Source: Rhexocercosporidium sp. MPI-PUGE-AT-0058 (taxonomy: Eukaryota > Ascomycota > Leotiomycetes > Helotiales). From it: a DNA stretch of 42,914 nt. The notes beneath the pieces are model-generated. The model was not told where the DNA came from. It saw only the letters and a program-made list of their open reading frames with translations, and did no database searches. The stretch covers positions 1 through 42,914 of the forward strand of contig JAGTJL010000050.1 of NCBI GenBank assembly GCA_020746875.1, read 5' to 3'. A program made the translations under genes and the position numbers. Of this stretch, positions 11,021 through 21,876 are shown piece after piece (the first letter of the stretch is position 1; every line of letters begins with the position of its first letter).

Positions 11021-13242
11021 ATGCGTCCCGACCCTGAGACTGATGTCGATGCGGCTCAGCTGGCCGCTCTTGGTCATAAGAGCGAGCTCAAAAGAAACTT
11101 TTCTCCTCTGGCGATGTTGGGCCTGGCATTTGCGATCCTCAACTCCTGGACCGCACTTGCTGCGAGTTTGTCACTTGCATTACCCAGCGGGGGCCCAAGT
11201 TCTGTTCTCTGGGGACTGATAAGTGGGTCAATTAATTCAACCGGGTTCATAAACTGACATGTCTACAGCTGCTGGTGTCTGTAATCTATCTCTAGCGATC
11301 TCTCTTGCAGAATTCCTGTCTGCTTACCCGACAGCAGGTGGTCAGTATCATGTGAGTATATGTTTCCAGCATATGCCTTACGCCATCTCGAGCTTTAAGA
11401 CTTCAGAAATTGCAAGGACATACCTTCTACGCGTCATCGGAATCGATATGACAACATTACTGACCTTCGATACTAGTGGGTTGCTGTCATAAGTTGGAAG
11501 TCATGGGTCCCTCTTCTCAGTTGGATCACGGGATGGATCAATGTCAGCGGCTGGATTGCTCTCATCTGCTCTGGGGGTCTACTAGGAAGTCAGCTCATCA
11601 TCGGAGTCATATCACTCGTACACTCGGACTTCGTCCCTCACAGATGGCATCAATTTCTGATATACATTGGCTATACCCTGATAGCCTTTGGGGTCAACGC
11701 ATTCATGACTGGTGCCTTGCCGATTTATACCCGTGCTGCTTTCATCTGGTCGATTACCGGATTCGTCGTCATTTCTATTACTGTTCTTGCTTGCGCTTCC
11801 TCGAACTACACCTCGGCCGAATACGTATTCACCGAGTTTATCAACGAAACTGGATGGCCCGATGGCATCGCTTGGCTTCTGGGCTTACTCCAGGGAGGAC
11901 TTGGCCTGACCGGATTTGACGCCGTAGCACATATGATCGAGGAGATCCCCAACGCCGCCGTTGTGGGACCTAGAATTATGTACACTTGTGTACTCATCGG
12001 CGTCTTCACTGGGTTCATTTTCTTGATGGTCTTGCTCTTTGTAGCCGGCCAGATTAATGGCCCGGGTGGCATTATCGAGTCAACCGCAGGACCCTTGTTG
12101 CAGATCTTTTACAATGCTACTGGTAATAAGGCGGGGGCAATTTGCCTCTTGATGTGGGTGTTTTCGGCTTGTCGGAATGCGTATATGTCGCTGACAATCC
12201 AGTTTCCCTCTCCTATGTCTGCTTTTTGCCACAACTAGCATTATGACCACCTCAAGCCGAATGACTTATGCATTTGCTAGGTGTGCAAACTATCCACTCA
12301 ATAACTTTTGGCTGCTGACATGAACAACAGGGACGGAGGACTGCCTGTATCTCGTGTATTTGCCAAAGTATGATAATTGCTCTTCCACGCCCAAATTAGA
12401 TTAACACAAAAAGGTTCATCCTACACTCGGTCTCCCCCTTAATGCTCTCTATCTCAACGTAGTACTGGTCATAATTTTTGGCTGTATTTTTCTTGGGTCC
12501 AGCAGGTGCATCATCCACACACCTCGACAAATCCCCATGCTAATCAAATTGCAGTGCATTCAACGCCATTATCTCGGCTTCGGTCGTTGCACTTGGAGTC
12601 TCTTATGGTATACCCATCGCTATAAACTGTATGTTTTTCAGGAAATAGCCACTCCCTAAATTTCGACAATCTCGGGAGTACTCTACTCCCACAATTGCTA
12701 CGGGCATAATTGTAAATGAGAAACTGCTGACTTCTTAATCGTCACAGGCATTCGCGGCAGGGGAATGCTTCCGGATTCTAGGCCATTCAAGTTATCCCTT
12801 CTAGTTGGATGGAGTGCGAACTTGGTACGATCTAAAACTCCTGAGGGGGGGGGAATGCGTACTTACTAGGAGCATAGATTGGTATTGCATACGTAATCAT
12901 TACCACAGTCCTCTTCCTCTTTCCTCCAGATCTCCCAGTCACAGGTTCGAACATGAGTAAGTCCCTCTCCTCTTCTGCTCTAGACTTTCACTTTCCGGCC
13001 CCTCGCGAATTGCACAGAAGTGAGTTGGCTGACAGTCCCAAGACTACTGCGTAGTCGTGTTCTTCATAATTCTCATGATATCGATCGTCCAATGGTTCGT
13101 GGATGGAAAAAATAACTTTACCGGCCCGCGCGTAAACCTCGATAATCTACAGAACGGGGAAATCGTTGGTATGGATCTGACTTTGTCGTCAGAGCAAGGC
13201 TCGGGCTCGAATATGTATAAAGATGCTCCTGATAAGAAGTAG
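11021..13242 (+). CDS. APC-superfamily permease (fungal GABA/choline/amino-acid type)
   Basis: Plasma-membrane transporter of the amino acid/polyamine/organocation superfamily, which imports amino acids, GABA or choline with protons; the substrate cannot be told from sequence. Ten exons: 11021-11222, 11269-11351, 11477-12153, 12203-12280, 12331-12367, 12414-12505, 12555-12628, 12748-12824, 12878-12956, 13043-13242. The total of 1599 nt gives 532 residues, normal for the family. Introns are 46-125 bp, with CTGAC branch sites visible in introns 1, 2, 3, 4, 7 and 9; introns 1 and 3 share the donor GTGGGT. The protein has a hydrophilic N-terminus of about 25 residues, then FSPLAMLGLAFAILNSW (first membrane helix, family signature), LSLAISLAEFLSAYPTAGGQ in the second helix region, and EEIPNAAVVGPR in a conserved loop. 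Alternating hydrophobic segments suggest 12 helices. It ends in a polar tail NMYKDAPDKK. The start follows a pyrimidine-rich leader. It is convergent with the septin gene. No lesion was found despite neighbouring RIP-mutated DNA. Confidence 0.9.
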
Positions 13243-13664
13243 AAGGGCATGGCGGAAGTTTGACGAGCCCAGGGGTGTGTTTGAGGACAAACTATACGCA
13301 GAGTGACGGATCGCCAGATTTGGCCTGACCAACCATGTAAAGATACGAAATAGATTTTGAACACAAATAGGCTGGTCGCAGATATTGTGACATGCAAACC
13401 AAAAAGGGAGAACTAAGCCCCTTTAACCGCAAGGAATAGGTCTCTCTACACTCTTTGAAGCCATAGTGAGACCCTATTTGTCTCTAGACGAAAGCCTGGA
13501 ACCGCATCCCCACATCGAGAGTACCAGATGTAACATCGCAAACGACTTCTATTACTGGGACCTGCTCCCAACGGATATTAATATCTGCTGATAGTACAAG
13601 AATACAAGAATTATATGTAAAAGTGAAATTTTTCCAATCCGGCAGATCATGTGGCCGCCATCAA
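13243..13664. other. Convergent intergenic spacer (3' ends of permease and septin)
   Basis: 422 bp between two stop codons facing each other. It must contain both 3' untranslated regions and polyadenylation signals. An AT-rich patch near 13590-13640 precedes the septin stop. The reading frames here are shadows. Confidence 0.6.
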
Positions 13665-15297
13665 TCAGGATTCAACTTGGACCGTTGAGGCTTGAGCTTC
13701 AAGTTGCTCCGGATGATCGCGGTACATCTTTGCCTCCAGTTCCTTCAACTCGTTCTCCCGGACAAGAAGCTCCTGCCTCTTCTCGTTGATAGCTTTCTGC
13801 ATTCTCACCTCGATCTCCTTAAGTTTGTCCTGCTCTCTGATCAAACGCTCCTCCGTCATACGGCCTGACTGGGAGGCCAGATCTTCCGGATTCATAGAAT
13901 AATCACTGTCACCTTTGTCAGTTTCTGTCAGAGCTCATCCAATCGCCTAGACCACTCACGCTTCAGCACCGCCTTCCACGCTTTTGCTAAGCTTCTCCGT
14001 GCGGTAATTTTCGTAGAGCAGATCCTGGGTGATTTGCTTCAAGTCGGCCAAATGACTTTGGAGTAGAACACTTCTAACGGCCAGGAAGTCAGAGTGCTTC
14101 GGATTGTCGACCTCAACAATTCCCCAGGGATACCTTCTCGCTCTGATTTTCTGGCCGGAAACCTCAACGACATCTTCAGATCCGACAATTGCAAACGGCA
14201 TCAGTCCACGCAGTTCCGCGTTCTCTTCGATGGTGTCTTCGTCGTCTTCCTCTTCATCGTAGGGAAAGTCGTAAATTGGAATACGGTAGTGCTCGATATC
14301 TTCCATGATCAATTTCTTGGACGCAGCCAGCTCGAAAGGAGTCAGTGAGTCGGCTTTTCCAATTACCGGGATAACGTTCACACGTGGTGAGAGGCGTCTC
14401 ATGAGCTCGATGTCGAGTTCCCGTAGTCTGTCAAATGTGAGTCTCTGAAGAAGTAAAACTAGGGTTATATTGAGGCAACCAACCCATGGCCGGTTGGTGT
14501 GATGAAGTAGAGAAGAGCATGAACACGTGTATCCTGGAATCTTGGCTTCCGCTTAATCCTACAGTCAACTGCGAGGATTTCGTCGAATTGCCTCTCAATG
14601 TAACTGATAATCTCTCCAAATCTGCGAGATGTTAGAGACCGGGAACCCCATAGAACGCTCTCTTAATTGATGGACTTACCCCGCCTCATTGTTTATCTGA
14701 TCACCAAAACCGGGAGTATTGACAACAGTGAGTGCAATACGAGTACCCTCCTCTTCCATCTCCAGCTCTGTGGAAACAGTCAGATCGATATTGTCCGAAT
14801 GATGGCATAGCTTTGACCGTAACCGTGGGTATGACGTACCAACCGTGACCGGATTAATGCTCACGCCCTCTTCCAGGTGAGCATTGGAAGCATCATCACA
14901 GTCTTTGCTCTCGAGGACTTTCCTCCCACATAAAGTGTTCACAAATGTCGTTTTACCTTAGCAAATGTTAACTGTCTCGTACTAGAACTCGACACTCAGA
15001 CGGGTGACATTACCAGTCCCACTACCTCCACAGACCATCAAGCAAAATTGAACACTGTCACGAATTAACACCAAGATACGACAGATTGCTACTATAGATT
15101 TCATACCCTTTTTTCGCAGTCTTCTTCCGACGATTTCGAATCTAGCAAATGCCACACTCGGTCAGCTACTGTGCCGGTTATTACAGTCGTTCATCGATGA
15201 AGTTGCCCCTTTAATTCCACGATTTCCGGTGCACTGCCGAGAGGAGTTCCAGACAGGGGTTAACGCCTCCACTTACTGCGCTCAGTGAAGCTGACAT
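13665..15297 (-). CDS. cdc11: Septin, Cdc11/AspA-like
   Basis: Septins are GTP-binding proteins that polymerise into filaments and rings at septa, hyphal tips and branch points. Exons on the minus strand: 15297-15277, 15141-15107, 15054-15014, 14956-14840, 14767-14680, 14621-14484, 14427-13960, 13905-13665. The total of 1149 nt gives 382 residues, typical for the class. Introns are 52-135 bp; the 72-bp one at 14768-14839 is in frame and would be missed by open-frame reading, but removing it restores PVTVELEMEEEGTRIALTVV. The protein has a basic tract RNRRKKTAKKG, P-loop GGSGTGKTT (G1), NTPGFGD (G3, normally DTPG), GKAD (G4), a septin-unique region ending YPWGIVEVDNPKHSDF and LLYENYRTEKL, then a C-terminal heptad-rich coiled coil in the last 75 residues. 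The seven-residue first exon (MSASLSA) followed by the basic tract and the IEHYRIPIYDFPYDEEEDDE stretch resemble Cdc11/AspA most. Assignment to the septin family is certain; the subclass is likely. Confidence 0.9.
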
Positions 15298-16440
15298 TTT
15301 TGAGAGGCTGTCCAGGTGATATTCGCTACGGGCAGGTCTTTGAACAGGACAAGAATAAGATGTCGAAAAGATGGTATTTACTGAGTGTATGTCTTTGGGA
15401 GTTCTCGCTGGGTTGGGCTGGGACTTTCATCTGAGGAAAAGAAAGACTGAAATGCCACCTAAACCCCCTGCTAGTCTCGAATCCCGAGACTTAAGATTGG
15501 GACTGGTCGGTGTTAGGAACCTTAAGTTTGGAAGGGGCCGGCCGATTGGCCACTGGTAACCCCTGGTGGACGATCCAATGCAGTCTCAATGGAATACTAG
15601 ACCGCGCACTACCACTGCCACGAGTATCCATCGAAACTTGACACCACGTCTCCCATGACTTCCAGGCAATCTACCCGTCTGGTTTCTTTCGATCTGGCTA
15701 CGCATGTAAACCACACCTACTGACAGCTTACCCCTTTTTAATTACTTCTTTCCAGAACTTGTTGACGTGGTCGTTGCTAGGCCCGGGAGTGAGTGGCTTG
15801 ACTTCGGCTGAGCCGGGCTGGGACTGGACTGCGTTTTACCGCACTCTACCGTAGTAAACAGCTGCACGGCCTTTCCAGATGCAGATACAACCAATAGAAC
15901 TCAAGTTTACTAAACTCAGGGGTAGCCAAGCTGGCTCTGGTGGTGATTGGCTATCTCATAGATTTCCTAAAGCGGCCGATCTGGGACGGTTTAGGCTTGG
16001 TTTGGCGAGTGTTGCGTCGTTGTATTATTCAATTTGCGCATCTGGGAAGCCAGGCAGGTATTAAGCTTATCTCAGTGCCTCACGTGCTTCTCTCGCTCAG
16101 AGCACTTACTGTACATGTAATTAGCGGTACACTATTCTCAAGTAGGTAAGTGATCAATACGTCTATAGTAGTTGAGCTGCGAAATGTTTGAGAGATAATA
16201 AAGAGTATTTGTGTAACTCGCACAGTTAATTCGACTTTAACTTTTAATTACTTTGCGGCGATATTTTAATTGTCACGTGTATGCTGGCATTCTGTTTCCT
16301 TAGTTGGTATATGTACCAAGTAGAGCGTATTCTGCCTTAAGGCCGAATACCGTAGTCTTTTGGCTCCGATAACGTACTGGTGTGAGCTTTACTCTCAGCT
16401 ACGTTATATTAACATATACTATTCAATACACTTTTAAATA
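15298..16440. other. Septin upstream region and island edge
   Basis: About 1.1 kb of normal-composition DNA that holds the septin promoter. Short open frames (15371-15559, 15879-16064, 15940-16149) overlap, lack family motifs and look accidental. G+C falls from about 16180 onward into the AT-rich block. No RNA gene was seen. Confidence 0.5.
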
Positions 16441-16610
16441 TATTATAAGACCTTTATAGTATATTTATATTAGAAGTCTACTCGCTTCTTCGAGCGATAG
16501 CTCGCTTCTTCTTTTATTTATTTATACGATATTAAGCGATTTATAAATCTTATTTTGAAAATATGAGTTACGTGAAAGCCTTTAATTAATCGCAGCCGCC
16601 CGCACGAGCT

Positions 16611-17260
16611 TGTCACGGTCCGTGTATTTACTCAGTGTAAATACGGTGGGTTGTGTTAATCTTAATAATTGAGAAGTAAGTGTATTACGTACGATAGAAT
16701 AGATAATGATTAATATAATTAAGATATTATTTTTAATTAAGCATAAAGCTCTTATTTAATAATAAACGTGCTAGTCTTTTATAAACTTTCGTCTTCTTTA
16801 AGACCGCTAAGACCGCTAGACTTTTAATAATTTATTAGTTTTAGCGGTCGTTACGTAAAAGGGTCGCGTAATTTAAAAGCTTATTTACTTTTTAATTATT
16901 TATTAATAATAATATTTATATAATATATAACTTATAAAATCTTAAGTATTAAAGTCTCTTAAAGAAATGTTTTTAAGGGTAATACTTTTTTAATATACTT
17001 TTCTTAAAATCCTTACTTTTTTAAACTTATAGTCTTAAGTATTACGTTATTTTAAGGTTTAATTATTATAAGGCGCGGGGCGTTTATAATATTATCTTCT
17101 TTTTAGCTTAACGTAGTCTTTACGCTTAAATAGCTTAAGGAAATATTATATATATTTTATAATTATTTTTCTTTTTTATTATAATTAAATAAGTATATAT
17201 TAAAGAAAAAAAATATAATATCTTTTAAAAGAAAAAGAAAATAATTTATTTTATTTTATA
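16611..17260 (+). mobile_element. Inverted-flank repeat, right copy
   Basis: This is the reverse-complement partner of 6690-7335. It begins TGTCACGGTCCG, an LTR-like start, followed by a perfect 8-bp inverted repeat GTATTTAC-TCAGT-GTAAATAC at 16624-16644 and a block of GACCGCTAA repeats at about 16802-16818. It is better preserved than the left copy at the terminus. The flanking 5-mers differ (GAGCT here, CGTTA beside the left copy), so the two are not the ends of one simple insertion. Confidence 0.75.
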
Positions 17261-17399
17261 AAATCGAAAAGAACGGTTTCGAGATAATACTTTATATATT
17301 TTATATTTAAAATAATAAGACGTATATAATATCCTCCGAGTCGAGTCGTTATTTAAAATATACTAAAGTTAATAAAAAGTATAATATCGAAATGCCTTT

Positions 17400-17780
17400 A
17401 ATCGAGAGTTAAGATGCTCTCGAAAAGATAAAGAATAAGTTAAAAGTAAAGAAGCGTCTAGCGCGCGAGGCCGAAAAGGCTACGCGTAATAAGTTCTTGC
17501 GGGCTTAAAAAGAAATAACCGCGGCTTTATAAAAGGCTATAAGCCGCCTTAATCGCTTAGCTTATTAATAAAAGTTCTTAAAAAAGCGAAAGATAAAAAT
17601 ACTTTATCGCGGCCTTAAGAATATAAATAAATTAAAAGAAGTAAAGACGTAAAAAGTTACGGAAAAGAAGAAGTAAGAGGCCTTTATTACTCGCCCGCTT
17701 ATTCCGCTATTTGCCGTCGACTCCGCCGAGTTTCTTTTAATCGAGTAAATCTTACTTAACTTCGCGGATTCGGCCTTTTA
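17400..17780 (+). pseudogene. Coiled-coil protein remnant, probably transposon-borne
   Basis: A plus-strand reading rich in Lys, Arg, Glu, Ala and Leu (RLAREAEKATRNKFLRA, then FLKKRKIKILYRGLKN) broken by several TAA codons at positions where CAA/CAG would fit. It resembles the charged coiled-coil tails found in many transposon-linked fungal proteins, but I cannot name the family. It follows the right inverted-flank repeat and may belong to the same element. Confidence 0.45.
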
Positions 17781-18410
17781 AATAAATTTAAGTTTTATAA
17801 ATAAAACTTTTAAAATTACTTAAAGTAATAAAAGTTAAACTTAAGTTCTTAAGTGTTTTTAAATTATAAATACCCCTTTTATTTAATTAAGTACTTAACG
17901 ACGCCGTAAAAATATTAATAATTTAAAATAGTTTTAATATTATATTCGACGTTTAGGTTTATTAATTATACTTTTATAATAAGGGCTAATAATACTCTTA
18001 GCGGTGCTAATTTAAAGAGTAATATATAAAATACCGAGTAAATATTTATAATTTTCGGAAGTATTAATTAATAATTAACTAGTCCTTTAACTTTCGTAAT
18101 TTTAAATAATCTTAACTTTTTATAATTTAATTTATTACTTAATTACTTAATCGTAATATTCTTTTTAAATAAATAAACCTTATCCTTTTCTTTTAGCGTT
18201 AATCTTATGTTACGCTTTTTATTATAATAAATAGCCGATTTTTATATAATAAATAAAATATCCATTAATAGTTCGTCGTGTAATTACTTAAGCTTATCCC
18301 TTTATAATATAGCTTTATACGCGGTCCCTTAACCTGTAATTAATATATTATATGCCGTCGAGTTATACCCTATAAGATTATATTAAGCATATTACCGTAT
18401 TCGGTATAAA
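17781..18410. other. RIP-mutated AT-rich DNA
   Basis: AT-rich sequence without a recognisable domain. It ends where a less mutated LTR-like stretch begins near 18410. The plus strand carries TGTAATTAAT at about 18335, a possible far end of the minus-strand LTR that starts at 18790, but this is not confirmed. Confidence 0.4.
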
Positions 18411-18790
18411 GCATACCTTTCCATAACTCAACTACCTTTATATAAAGCTCTAGCTTCGCATAAAGCTCCGGCTTCCGCGCTTTGAACCTCGGAAGCTTTA
18501 AGCTTCCAGTAAAGGGTTATTCAGGGCCAAAACAGTGGCTTTCAGAAGCTTTAAGCTTCCGTGTTTCAAACCTCGGAAGCTCTAATGATATAAAGCTAGT
18601 CTTGATACAAAGCTAGTCTTAATACAAAGCTAGTCTTAATATAAAGCTAGTTCTAAAACCAAGCTAGTTTCAATATAAAGCTAATAACCGATGCGAGAGC
18701 AAATAGCCGATGCGGGAGCTAAATAGCTTGGCGCCTAAAAGTAGTTATATAGACCTAGTTTCCCCCGAAGTAATAGAATCATCATTCACA
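18410..18790 (-). repeat. LTR of the minus-strand gypsy element, with minisatellites
   Basis: Read on the minus strand it starts TGTGAATGATG at 18790, right after a purine-rich tract (18791-18809), as a 3' LTR should. It contains five 17-bp units (18599-18683), two 19-bp units (18684-18721), and two near-palindromes with core AGCTTTAAGCTTCC at 18491-18507 and 18544-18560. It is notably less mutated than its surroundings. The lower boundary is uncertain (18.33-18.45 kb). A truncated second copy is at 1-194. Confidence 0.6.
18599..18721. repeat. 17-bp (x5) and 19-bp (x2) minisatellites
   Basis: Five 17-bp units, of which the second reads gtcttaatacaaagcta, then ataaccgatgcgagagcaa and atagccgatgcgggagcta. 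The window-start copy has four and three units, so unit number varies between copies of the same LTR. Confidence 0.88.
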
Positions 18791-19975
18791 CCAAATCTCT
18801 TCTTTTCATACCCGTAATTTATATAAAACGGCAATACTTTAATAATCTCTTAATTTATATTATTATATATAAATTAAGCAGTTAAAAATAATTAAACTTA
18901 ATTGTCTTATTTATAATTTACGTAATATTAAAAATAAGTCTTTATTATTTAATTAATTCGTTCTATTTAGCCGTCGGTCTAAGAGTAGAATACCGTTAAT
19001 ATTTTCTGTCTTATCCTTAAAAGTAATACTAATGTTTTTTAAAACCTTAAAGTAAAGAGCTTATCTTTATTAAAAATAATTTCGTTTAATATTTTATAAT
19101 TCGCGAAAATTATCCGAAGGAATACCTACGCTATTATTAGCGCATTTTATATACTTAATATTAATATTATATACGCGTATTTTATTATTTTATCCGTTAT
19201 TACGTAAATTAAATCGTAAATAATCTTAATAATTAAATCTTTCGAGGGAGGTAGTTCGACTACGAAGTCTAAGGCAATTGACTTTTATAAGCGTGGCGGT
19301 ATCGTTAATAACTTTATAAACTTATACGGCGTATAATAATTTACTTTATTCCGTATATATATATATATATTATAAAATAAAACTACGTCTTTAATTACTT
19401 TTTTATTTTTAAGAAATAATATTCCTTAAAAAGCCTTAATAATATTTTAATTATCTTTTAATATTTATAAGCCGGTAGCCTATATTATTCTTTAATAAAG
19501 TCTACTTTATTTTAAATTAAAATATAAACTCGTCCTTAATATAAAAGAGCTCCAGTAGCGGTAAAGGAAAACCCTTTATTTAATTATTTCTTTTATTTAA
19601 TTATTATTAAGTCGTTAACGTAGCTTTTTTAGATTTTCTCGTGGACTTAGTTTATTATTATTAGTTACTTATAATTAATTATTAATAAATTATTATCCTT
19701 TTTAAATATAATATACAATTCGTATGTTTTATTCGCGAAATACTTTAATTTCCTATTAAAGGCGTCGGCCTTAGCGTCTTTTATTCTCTTAATATATAAA
19801 AATCGAAGTTTAATTATAAAAAGTGTTTCGTATTATTAAACTTATCGTCGGTTTAATTTTTTAATAGTTGTAAAATAAATAAGATTTTTATAATCCGTTA
19901 AGATTTATACCTTGTGAGGCGACCTCTTAAGGTAGACCTTTTATTCGCGTATTACGTTTATAGCTTTTAATAACT
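18791..19975 (-). mobile_element. Gypsy retrotransposon (-), 3' part: RNase H end and integrase
   Basis: RNase H is readable on the minus strand at about 19750-19950: ILTDYKNLIYFTTIKKLNRR, then KDAKADAFNRK, with stops where Gln and Trp codons would be. Integrase should occupy about 18900-19700 but is heavily degraded. The element is cut at 19975 by the copia insertion. The reading continues across it at 35298-35463: with one copy of the TSD removed, YNIYNKELLKAINVIRE reads through the junction. It encodes nothing functional. Confidence 0.8.
19971..19975 (+). repeat. Target-site duplication TAACT (left)
   Basis: Five bases directly before the 5' LTR, identical to 35293-35297 directly after the 3' LTR. 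Confidence 0.9.
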
Positions 19976-20164
19976 TGTCGCGCCCTAGCGCAGTCTACTG
20001 GTCATGTGTATGCTCTCGTAAGCACTCACGTATATATATACTCGAGTCACAGTCCTCTTTTATAAAGAGTAACGCTTATTTTAATAAATCTTTTAAACTT
20101 TTATTCTTTACGTTAATTATAAAGCTCTTAAACTACTAAAAGCCTACTTTATATTTATATAATA
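19976..20164 (+). repeat. 5' LTR of copia element (189 bp)
   Basis: It starts TGTCGCGCC and matches 35104-35292 over exactly 189 bp, with nearly all differences C/T or G/A transitions. Shared stretches include gtatatatatactcgagt and taacgcttattttaataaat. The 3' copy carries more mutations at its start (TATCGCGCC). Confidence 0.93.
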
Positions 20165-21619
20165 ATTAAGAGCTATATTTATCTTTATAAATTACTTTTA
20201 GCATATATAGATTTTGAGCTTTAATTAAGCTTATTTAATTCTAATTTTATAATCTTCGTTCCTTTTCTTTATAATTAAACTTTAATACTTCTCTTAGCGC
20301 GATCATCGAGATATTATCGCATAATAATCTTAGCGGTCTTAACGCAAATATTATATGCTTAAAGCCTAAAGACTTCCCGTTATAAATAAATCATTTAATT
20401 TTTAACGTTCAAATACTTAGACTTTAACTCTTCGTTAATTTAAATGTTTTAAATGCAGAAATATTAATTGAAATTATTAATAAAAATCTACGAACCGCCG
20501 AGTAAATCGCTTAATAAAAGAATAATTTCGCTGAATTAAATTATATAATAAAAACAAACGAGTATAATAAATAACTCCAGAAATAAGCGCTCGATCGTCA
20601 CGTAATAATTACGTCTTCTTCAGATTATATAATTATAAGTTTTAACGCTTTTATTACCCTTTTTCTTACTCGACCGCACGAGCTTATTAAGATAATCGCA
20701 GAATTTTATTAAAAGGAAGCCGAGGCCGAAGTTAAAGCGCATATTATAAAGTGCGTAGTATAATAACTACGAACTACGGTATATTTTAAGTTTTACGAAT
20801 AAATTAAGAAAACTATAAGCCGCTAATTCTTTAATATAACGGCTATATAGTTTGTCGCTAAGAAAAGAGTTAATATTTAAGCATTAATTCGCACGCTTAA
20901 GATAGTTTTATATTAAACGAATACAACGATTTAAACGATAACCTGTTAAGATTACTTATAATCCTTAAATATAAAAAACGTCCGAAACCTAAAGGTCTGA
21001 ATTATATAATACTAAAAGCTAATCCGCAAAAGGAACTTATATTATATACCGGAAGTACTCGATACTTTTAATATTAACCTTTTCTTAATCGCAGCTAATA
21101 ACTTTAATAGCTTATAAGCTCAAAAGTACTTTCTTAAGACTAAGGAAGTCGACGAGCTCGGGATACCTTTTAAATACTCCTTAGAATAGCTCGCACGGCT
21201 ATTTTATTCTAATTAAGCTAATCGCCAGTATTAATAACTTGTAAATAAAAAATCAAGGCATAGTTATTTCTTTATTCTTAATTCACGCTTTAATAATAAT
21301 AAGATACCCGATTTAAAAGCTTCTGATTTATATAACTAAAGATTAAACCGATTCAAGATAAAAAGAAAACTTATAAAAAAGGCATATTTATATTTAAAGG
21401 ACAAAACTCACTATCAATCTCTCTTAAATTATACTCGTTTTTAAATAATAATTTATAAAAAAGTATTTATTAAATATTAAAATAAAATAACTCGTTTAAA
21501 CCTAAAAATAAATAATTAATATTATAATAAAATCCGGCAGCAATTTATTACGTTATAATAAAAAGCCTTCCGCGAGTAAATAAGCTTAGATAAGCCTTTC
21601 CTTTAATTAATAAAAGATC

Positions 21620-21876
21620 TGTCAGATGGAGTTCACGGTAGGCAAAGCTTCGTAGAGGTTCAGGGTAAATTATATTTAAAGAATTAATCTCTGGCCTTCG
21701 AAGAAGTCCAGAGGAGAAGCGTATATATAGAAGGGGTTACCCGTAAGGGGAAGCAAAACGCCGGCGTGATTAAATATATAAGTAAGACTGATTCTATTAA
21801 TACCGTAAAAGCTTCGGCCCTCTTATACTACGGGCCCGATTCCGTACAGATAGAATGGATAAGCATACACATGACA
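21620..21876 (-). repeat. Solo LTR (257 bp) with TSD AGATC
   Basis: The ends are TGTCAGATGG and CACATGACA, giving TGTCA...TGACA inverted ends. AGATC is directly repeated at 21615-21619 and 21877-21881. It is the same family as the LTR at 802-1058, in opposite orientation. It keeps much higher G+C than the copia DNA around it. No internal element sequence is present, so it is a product of LTR-LTR recombination or a later single-LTR remnant. The strand is given relative to the left gypsy LTR. Confidence 0.9.

Noticed and set aside
11219..11268. Mutated splice donor (ATAAGT) in permease intron 1
   Set aside because: At first sight GTAAGT seemed to have become ATAAGT, but that join puts the next exon out of frame. 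The donor GTGGGT at 11223 gives the expected family sequence, and the same donor is used in intron 3.
15371..16149. Short plus-strand frames upstream of the septin gene
   Set aside because: They overlap, are short and lack motifs. They lie where the septin promoter must be.
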